Below, piece by piece: positions 22,220 to 27,253 of a DNA stretch of 29,108 bases. A program made the translations under genes and the position numbers. Under the pieces are notes generated by a model, which searched no databases, was not told the origin of the DNA, and saw only the letters and a list, made by a program, of their open reading frames with translations. Position 1 is the first letter of the stretch. Each line of letters starts with the position of its first letter. The stretch comes from Nanosynbacter sp. (lineage in GTDB: Bacteria > Patescibacteriota > Saccharimonadia > Saccharimonadales > Saccharimonadaceae), in contig JABZJV010000004.1 in NCBI GenBank assembly GCA_015257605.1, positions 1 through 29,108 on the forward strand. Reading direction: 5' to 3'.

Positions 22220-22702
22220 CTAATCAATAACCATTGAAGTTTGTTCTGAGCGATACGCCCGCACTGCCTTCAGCGCCATCCGCGCAATCGGCCCAGCAGC
22301 TAATATTTGCCACCAAAACGCCGCGCAGAAATTCATCGGCCAAGCCGAGGCAAAGCGCAGCAGCAACTCGGCTAGCGGCGTACCGGCCAAGACAAGCCCG
22401 ATCAAGCTCATCGCCAGCTACATACCCGTCACCATGCACACTGTTCGCGCCAGTGCATGAGCCTCCGCGCTGTCCTTCGCGTGGACAAAACGCTTCATGG
22501 CTTTGTGTGCCAAACTTGACACTACCAAGCCTTCAACCAGCATAACAATCGCAAAGATAATTGACTGCAGCAACAGTGCTCTGCCCAGCGATCGTATCGA
22601 CACGCCAGCGTGCAAAAATGTATTCAGCAAATTCATAAAAATTGACATAGTAAACGCCATGACGACGCCATAAAATACTCCTTCTCGCTTAGTGCGGGGC
22701 AT
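22220..22702 (-). pseudogene. DUF2798 two-domain membrane protein interrupted by an amber codon
   Basis: The frame from the ATG at 22702 has a strong RBS (AAAGGAGG) and encodes MPRTKREGVFYGVVMAFTMS, a typical first DUF2798 repeat with two membrane helices. After 94 codons a TAG occurs at 22420-22418. The same frame continues without any other stop to 22220: MSLIGLVLAG, then FASAWPMNFCAAFWWQIL and AAGPIARMALKAV, which fits the second DUF2798 repeat. Intact, the protein would have 160 residues, a normal size for the two-repeat form. A single nonsense mutation (or a sequencing error, or readthrough) therefore separates the halves. The first half alone could still insert in the membrane. Family function is unknown. 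Confidence 0.7.
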
Positions 22703-22854
22703 ATTTCCTCCTTTGATTAATGATTTTTTGGCAACAAAAAAGTTGCGCGTTATCGGTGCAACTAGGGTGTTTTATATTTACAACATTACGCTCCCGCTCA
22801 GGGCAAAAGCAACGTATTGGCCTCTGAAAATCTTAGCAGGGCGACGAAGTTTTG

Positions 22855-23142
22855 TCAAGATTCGAACAGCTCATTGATCAAGAGAACTGCCGGCTCAAAT
22901 ATTACAGCGTCTATTGTCTTTCCTTCTTCAATATAATCGGTCAATTTCGGCAACATATGCGAACTTGTCCAATTGATAATCTGGTTTGAAGTTGGTTTTC
23001 GCTTCGCAAGTAATCTTTTAAAAGACGGATGCATATCATCAGTAGTCGGACGAGATTTTCCAGTAAGTTGAATTGGTAATAATAAGTAAATAATGTCTTG
23101 AAAAATAAAATAACGGCAGCGTCCATGATTACGCTGCCGTTT
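22855..23142 (-). pseudogene. C-terminal gene fragment after the tRNA terminator
   Basis: On the minus strand an open frame runs from 23142 to a TGA at 22857-22855. From codon 14 on it looks like real protein: FQDIIYLLLPIQLTGKSRP, DMHPSFKRLLAKRKPTSNQ, KLTDYIEEGKTIDAVIFEP and a LLINELFES end. The only ATG is at 23034 (59 residues) and has no SD. The part before it overlaps the terminator of the tRNA array. Either this is a 59-aa protein or, more likely, the tail of a longer gene whose front was lost when the tRNA region was rearranged. No family recognised. The 150 bp between this and the DUF2798 start show nothing convincing. Confidence 0.45.
23101..23140 (-). terminator. Terminator of the tRNA array
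   Basis: Perfect 10-bp stem ACGGCAGCGT (23113-23122) / ACGCTGCCGT (23131-23140) with an 8-nt loop. On the minus strand it is followed by TATTTTATTTTT, 15 nt behind tRNA-Ala(CGC). Confidence 0.85.
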
Positions 23143-23154
23143 TCATACTATTTT

Positions 23155-23230
23155 TGGTGGAGATAGAGGGACTCAAACCCTCGACCTCAGCAATGCGAAT
23201 GCTGCGCTCTATCAGCTGAGCTATATCCCC
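23155..23230 (-). tRNA. tRNA-Ala(CGC), CCA encoded, with A19-U56 elbow pair
   Basis: 76 nt. Acceptor GGGGATA/TATCTCC contains the alanine identity pair G3-U70. D stem GCTC/GAGC, anticodon stem CAGCA/TGCTG with loop TTCGCAT (anticodon CGC), T stem GAGGG/CCCTC. The D loop AGCTGATA has A at position 19 and the T loop TTTGAGT has T at position 56, so the elbow pair is A19-U56 instead of G19-C56. This is the second compensated change of that pair in the window, with different bases. Confidence 0.95.
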
Positions 23231-23290
23231 ATGCTTGTGGCTAAGTTGTTTACAAGGATAACTATTCCCAAAAACCGTTTACGCCTAAAT

Positions 23291-23367
23291 TGGTGGACCT
23301 TGCAGGGCTTGAACCTGCGACCTCACGAATGTGAATCGTGCGCTCTAGCCAACTGAGCTAAAGGTCC
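23291..23367 (-). tRNA. tRNA-Val(CAC), CCA encoded
   Basis: 77 nt. Acceptor GGACCTT/AAGGTCC, D stem GCTC/GAGC with normal loop AGTTGGCTA, anticodon stem CACGA/TCGTG with loop TTCACAT (anticodon CAC), T stem GCAGG/CCTGC with normal TTCAAGC loop. Middle gene of the minus-strand array; only one base separates it from tRNA-Ala(GGC). Confidence 0.96.
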
Positions 23368-23368
23368 G

Positions 23369-23445
23369 TGGTGGAGCATACCGGATTCGAACCGGTCACC
23401 TCTTCGCTGCCAGCGAAGCGCTCTAGCCAAATGAGCTAATGCCCC
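23369..23445 (-). tRNA. tRNA-Ala(GGC), CCA encoded
   Basis: 77 nt. Acceptor GGGGCAT/ATGCTCC with G3-U70, D stem GCTC/GAGC, anticodon stem CTTCG/CGAAG with loop CTGGCAG (anticodon GGC), T stem ACCGG/CCGGT with normal TTCGAAT loop. G19-C56 is normal. Positions 15 and 48 are T and G instead of the usual purine-pyrimidine Levitt pair. First gene of the array; pieces of its sequence are repeated upstream. Confidence 0.96.
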
Positions 23446-23468
23446 AAACTACTAAAGGACAGTCGCCG

Positions 23469-23533
23469 ATTTGACTAGAGCGCTTGCGCAATATTTCTGC
23501 TGAAGGCTCCCCAAATGAGCTAATGCCCCAAAC
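23469..23533. repeat. Rearranged copies of the tRNA-Ala(GGC) 5' half
   Basis: 23511-23533 is an exact 23-bp direct copy of 23427-23449, i.e. the 5' flank and first 19 bases of tRNA-Ala(GGC). 23469-23485 is an inverted copy (16 of 17 bases) of 23416-23432, the next part of the same tRNA. The two pieces together cover about the first 31 bases of the tRNA but with one part flipped. This is a broken tRNA duplicate directly upstream of the functional gene. Confidence 0.75.
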
Positions 23534-23557
23534 AATCTCCCCTCTATCTACAATATC

Positions 23558-23588
23558 AAAAAACCGCTACAATTTCTAGTAGCGGTTT
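23558..23588 (-). terminator. Terminator downstream of the ligA-ABC operon
   Basis: Perfect 10-bp stem AAACCGCTAC (23561-23570) / GTAGCGGTTT (23579-23588), 8-nt loop. On the minus strand it runs into TTTTTT. It lies about 120 nt behind the ABC transporter stop and insulates the tRNA array from that operon. Confidence 0.8.
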
Positions 23589-23620
23589 GTGCTGCTACGC
23601 GCCCACCCGGGGCACGGCGT

Positions 23621-23661
23621 TGGTATAATGTTTGTTTTCGCAACAGGGCGGCCCCATTGCG
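23621..23661 (+). promoter_or_regulatory. Orphan extended -10 promoter and hairpin
   Basis: TGG-TATAAT (-10 at 23624-23629) points to the plus strand, where no gene follows. Directly behind is a hairpin CGCAA (23639-23643) / TTGCG (23657-23661) with an inner GGG/CCC. It could start a small RNA antisense to the end of the ABC transporter gene, or be fortuitous. The rest of the 23589-23709 gap holds nothing recognised. Confidence 0.35.
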
Positions 23662-23709
23662 TACCAGCATAAGCATATTATCGCGCAACGTTTAGTAAAT
23701 TGCAAGCGC

Positions 23710-25521
23710 TTATTCAATTTGACTAGCGAACATCTTATAAAATTCACCCCGGCGAGCTACTAATTCGTCAACACTGCCCTGCTCGACAATCTTGCCGTTT
23801 TGCATCATATAGACAACATCGGCTTTTTTGATAGTTGTATAACGATGGCTGATAGCGATGATAGTATTGCCATGCTTGCCGAATAGCCGAGCGAAAATCC
23901 TTGATTCTGCCAAGGCATCGATAGCGCTAGTTGGTTCGTCTAGAATAACAATTGGCGCCTGGCGATAAAAATTACGCGCTAGCGCCAGACGCTGCCATTG
24001 TCCGCCCGACAAATCGACGCCGTTAGTACCATCGTCATGCTCAAACCATTGCCCGAGAATTGTATCGCGCTTCTTGGGCAATTTATCAATGAAAGTGCTG
24101 GCTTCAGCCTGCTTGATTGATCTTTGATAATGCTGCTCGTCATAACTGCGCTGAACGTCTCCGTACACAACGTTCTCGTAAGCTGTTGCAAATCGATATT
24201 TTATGAAATCTTGTTGCAGCACTCCGAGATAGCTGTGCCACGAGCTCTTATTAATATCCGCCAACGACACGTTATCAAGCAAGACCTGGCCGCGCGTCGG
24301 CTGATACAACCCCAGCAACAATTTAATAAGCGTCGATTTGCCAGCGCCATTTTCGCCGACAATAGCAATCCGTTGGCCAGCACGAATTTTCAGATTAACA
24401 TTACTTAGCGCTAGCTTGTCGTTTTTGGGATAACTAAACGAAACATTCCGCAGTTCAATCGCCTGCGGCGGTTCAGGCAGCTCCCGACCTTTGTTCAAGT
24501 TTCTCGGCAACCGCATAAACTTTTGGAAATCGACCATCGCTGCAATATCCTGATCAATGCTATTGAACTGTATAATTAAACCGCTCATACCGCCAAGCGC
24601 CCTCGACATCATTTGCTCAACCAGAACAAACTGGCCGACCGGCTGAACACGATGGATAATTTGCAAAACAATCGATAATAGCCCAACTAGCTGAGCTATT
24701 GCTTCGACAACGTCGGCCGCCAATCGTTTGATAATATAAGCGCGCTCAAATTGAATACGCTCGAGCTGATCTTTGTCGCGCCACTTCGCTCGCATATCTA
24801 GCATATAGCGCGCTGCGTTATAGATGCGCAATTCCGCCAGATTTTGCGGCTGCATCACATTCCAAGAAATTGAATCACTGCGGCGCCGAGCTTCGGTATA
24901 TTTACGCCAATGCTCTGTCTGTAAACGCGACAACTTTAACTGAACTATTGCGCTAGGAATAATCGCTAAAAACAATATCAAGCCAATCCACCAGCTAACA
25001 GAAAATAGCGAAGCTAAGGCTACTATTACACTAACAATTGACGCAATTATCCTAGCCATAGCGTCGAAGAAGCGCGAGAAAAACGAAACAAAACTTTGCG
25101 CCTTATCAAACATGTCGGCAGTATCCTTGTCGTCATAACGCCAAAAATCAATACTAACAAAATGCTCGTACAGCTGGTCGCTAATAGCCGAGTTGATTTT
25201 ATACGAAGTGAATTGATCTATATAATTTTGCAAACTATTCCACGCCATCATAAGAATTCCCAATAGCACAGTCGCTGCAACACACCAAATTGCCCTTGCG
25301 CCTGCTTGCTCGTCACCGGCGAAGCCAGCCGCCAGATAAGTAGTCGCTTGCGCGGACACAAACGCAGTAACTAACGGAATAGCCGAACCGATAATCGTAC
25401 CGATTATTTTGGTAATCGCCGCCAGCGGAGAAGCTTTATAAGTCGTTATCGCCACCGTGCCAAAAGCTTTTAGCGTTTCATTGAAAGATAGCTTCTTTGG
25501 TTCTGCCATGATTAATCGCAT
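23710..25521 (-). CDS. ABC exporter, fused membrane and ATPase domains
   Basis: 603 aa. A transmembrane domain with about six helices (about 35-330) is followed by an ATP-binding domain: Walker A GENGAGKST (389-397), Q-loop in VLQQDF, signature LSGGQ (504-508), Walker B IVILDEP (524-530) and the H-loop in AISHR (H559). This is the half-exporter architecture that works as a dimer at the cytoplasmic membrane; substrate unknown. The ATG at 25521 overlaps the previous gene by 10 nt; an ATG at 25509 is an alternative (MAEPKKLSF). It is the last gene of the ligA run, so its substrate may relate to the nucleoside-type enzymes upstream (inference). Confidence 0.92.
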   Translation of the reverse strand: MRLIMAEPKKLSFNETLKAFGTVAITTYKASPLAAITKIIGTIIGSAIPLVTAFVSAQATTYLAAGFAGDEQAGARAIWCVAATVLLGILMMAWNSLQNYIDQFTSYKINSAISDQLYEHFVSIDFWRYDDKDTADMFDKAQSFVSFFSRFFDAMARIIASIVSVIVALASLFSVSWWIGLILFLAIIPSAIVQLKLSRLQTEHWRKYTEARRRSDSISWNVMQPQNLAELRIYNAARYMLDMRAKWRDKDQLERIQFERAYIIKRLAADVVEAIAQLVGLLSIVLQIIHRVQPVGQFVLVEQMMSRALGGMSGLIIQFNSIDQDIAAMVDFQKFMRLPRNLNKGRELPEPPQAIELRNVSFSYPKNDKLALSNVNLKIRAGQRIAIVGENGAGKSTLIKLLLGLYQPTRGQVLLDNVSLADINKSSWHSYLGVLQQDFIKYRFATAYENVVYGDVQRSYDEQHYQRSIKQAEASTFIDKLPKKRDTILGQWFEHDDGTNGVDLSGGQWQRLALARNFYRQAPIVILDEPTSAIDALAESRIFARLFGKHGNTIIAISHRYTTIKKADVVYMMQNGKIVEQGSVDELVARRGEFYKMFASQIE

Positions 25522-25934
25522 TCAGATTTTATCAGAGTAATAATAGCAGTATCTAGCTCGCTTTCACTATGCCAGGTTTGCGTCCGCCTAGCGAGATCTG
25601 GTAAATACGATTTGCCGGCAGCGCTCTGATGCTGTGCCAACAGGATTGACTTATTGCGAGCCATAGCAACGCCGATTTCTATCAGCATACCTTCGCTGCG
25701 GCGCGGCGAAGTTTGGATTACTAGTATTTTGTCGCACTCATTCATTTGATCAATTGCTCGCCGCAAAAACTGACGCGGGCTGTCGTAACTTTCGGTCGCG
25801 CCATCAAACAAATTACAATAAACCTCATGCCCGCAGCCCTCGAGCAAATCGACCACCCGGCGCATACGCGCTTCAACTTTCAGTTTGTCCTCGCCAGTAA
25901 AAGCATACGAACAGAATATTTTATGCTTTTTCAT
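25512..25934 (-). CDS. Nucleoside 2-deoxyribosyltransferase-fold protein
   Basis: 140 aa. The fold pattern is of the nucleoside 2-deoxyribosyltransferase/TIR-like group: KIFCSYAFTGE at the N-terminus, a helix, GHEVYCNLFDG, RAIDQMNECDKILVIQTSP, then SEGMLIEIGVAMARNKSILL (80-99). The SEGMLIEIG segment (E81, E87) is where the catalytic glutamate of this family sits. Members swap bases between deoxynucleosides or hydrolyse nucleotide derivatives; the exact activity cannot be told. It follows the APH-like gene by 12 nt and overlaps the ABC gene. The TGA stop of the APH-like gene also forms the TGn of a possible internal extended -10 for this gene. Confidence 0.75.
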   Translation of the reverse strand: MKKHKIFCSYAFTGEDKLKVEARMRRVVDLLEGCGHEVYCNLFDGATESYDSPRQFLRRAIDQMNECDKILVIQTSPRRSEGMLIEIGVAMARNKSILLAQHQSAAGKSYLPDLARRTQTWHSESELDTAIITLIKSECD

Positions 25935-25949
25935 AATCCTATTTTATCA
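25935..25949 (-). promoter_or_regulatory. Possible internal promoter in the ligA run
   Basis: On the minus strand TGA-TAAAAT (-10 at 25946-25941), 6 nt, ATG at 25934; no SD. Same geometry as the leaderless single genes. Confidence 0.4.
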
Positions 25950-26831
25950 TCTAGCTGGCAAAAGCTTCGTAAAAGAAGTTATAATCCTCTGGCGCAAAGC
26001 GTTATCAAACGGTACTATCGCTGCGTGATTACGCCCGCCGATAGTCATATGTTCAATAATTAACGATAAACTGCGTACAATCTTGATACAGGCAATTTCT
26101 CGTTGAGTAGTCGGCTCCTCGCCCAGCCGCTCAATGACCAGGCGCCGAATATTACGCATACGCTCGGCGGTTTCGGGGCGTTCCATCTCGCGGTTGTAAG
26201 TAAAATTAACCACATCGTACCAGCGCGGCCAATCATCGCGGAAACTCTCAAAGTCAACTAGCCAATATCTATCGCCGTCATACAATAGATTATTTTCGGT
26301 AAAATCCGCATGCATTGGTCGAGCTTCGCACAAGCTATGATTGTCACGCAAGAAATCCAAACTAGCCCGAAATATTTCCGGCGGTATCACTTCTAAATTA
26401 AACCCGGATATAATTCGCTCTAGCTTCTGCCAAATATATTCTCCGTCTTTATTTTGTCGCGACCAGCGCGAGCAACGGCGTTTCTGATTGCGAAAATAGT
26501 AGTCCATTTGCACGAAACTTTGTATAAAAAAGTCATCAGGCACGTCGGCTAGCTCTGGCGTCCATCCATCAATAAATTGCGTTAAGATTTTCATATCGTC
26601 ATAATGCAGCAATTTTGGCACAGAAAACGGTATATCGTTAAAATTACGAGTCAATTTATCAAAAGTTCGCAAACCATTCGCTTCGCGCAATATTTCATCT
26701 TTGCCAGTCACCCCAGGCTGCGACTGCTTGCAAAACACGCGCTCGCCAAGCCAATCTACTTCACTAACCGCAAACCTATGATTCTGGCGAATAACTCTGA
26801 TAGTTTTTAGGTTGGCGGTATCATTCTTCAT
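25947..26831 (-). CDS. Aminoglycoside phosphotransferase/choline kinase-like protein
   Basis: 294 aa. Protein-kinase-like fold of the APH group. The catalytic loop is intact: HADFTENN (H174, D176, N181), followed by the metal-binding D193 in WLVDFES. The N-lobe shows VFCKQSQPGV with a candidate ATP-binding lysine at 35. Substrates in this family range from antibiotics to sugars, nucleosides, choline and homoserine; nothing here decides. An AGGAG inside the end of the preceding gene serves as RBS, with one base between the genes. Location between two deoxyribosyltransferase-fold genes would suit a nucleoside or sugar kinase, as inference. Confidence 0.8.
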   Translation of the reverse strand: MKNDTANLKTIRVIRQNHRFAVSEVDWLGERVFCKQSQPGVTGKDEILREANGLRTFDKLTRNFNDIPFSVPKLLHYDDMKILTQFIDGWTPELADVPDDFFIQSFVQMDYYFRNQKRRCSRWSRQNKDGEYIWQKLERIISGFNLEVIPPEIFRASLDFLRDNHSLCEARPMHADFTENNLLYDGDRYWLVDFESFRDDWPRWYDVVNFTYNREMERPETAERMRNIRRLVIERLGEEPTTQREIACIKIVRSLSLIIEHMTIGGRNHAAIVPFDNALRQRIITSFTKLLPAR

Positions 26832-26832
26832 C

Positions 26833-27240
26833 TTATTCTCCTATATGAATTAGGAGCTCGACACCATCTTCATACACTACATCATTAATCGCGACTTCGT
26901 AAATGTGTTTATCGCCACGAAACGCAAAAAATCGGACGGTTTTATGTTGCTGCCAGGCTTGAATTATTTCCGCCCGCACGCCATCAGCAATATCGCCAAA
27001 TACCCACAGCTCATCAGCGCGCGCCACCAGCGTGTTATTGGCGCGCCGTACGGTATCGCGCTCCACCGCATCGAGCAAAAAATAATCAAAACTGGCAAAT
27101 GGATTAATCGGCACAACGCCTTGCTCAAGCGCAAATTTCGTTACGAAAAATCTCATGTAAAAATATTTCTTGGACATAGCGGTAAACACAACCGTGTCGG
27201 CGGGTTTGATGGCGAGGGCACGATGCGGTTGCTGTATCAT
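26833..27240 (-). CDS. DUF4406-like / deoxyribosyltransferase-fold protein
   Basis: 135 aa. It shows FVTKFALEQGVVPINPFASF, DAVERDTVRRANNTLV, and ADELWVFGDIADGVRAEI. This order (a helix after a short strand, G-VP-NPF, a D-R-x-x-x-RAN helix, then DELWVFG with a following D-G-x-x-x-E) is that of small DUF4406/nucleoside deoxyribosyltransferase-related proteins. The glutamate in GVRAEI is in the position of the catalytic one. It starts 13 nt behind ligA and is followed within one base by the APH-like gene. It is the second protein of this fold in the same run. Reaction unknown. Confidence 0.72.
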   Translation of the reverse strand: MIQQPHRALAIKPADTVVFTAMSKKYFYMRFFVTKFALEQGVVPINPFASFDYFLLDAVERDTVRRANNTLVARADELWVFGDIADGVRAEIIQAWQQHKTVRFFAFRGDKHIYEVAINDVVYEDGVELLIHIGE

Positions 27241-27253
27241 GGCTATGCCTACG

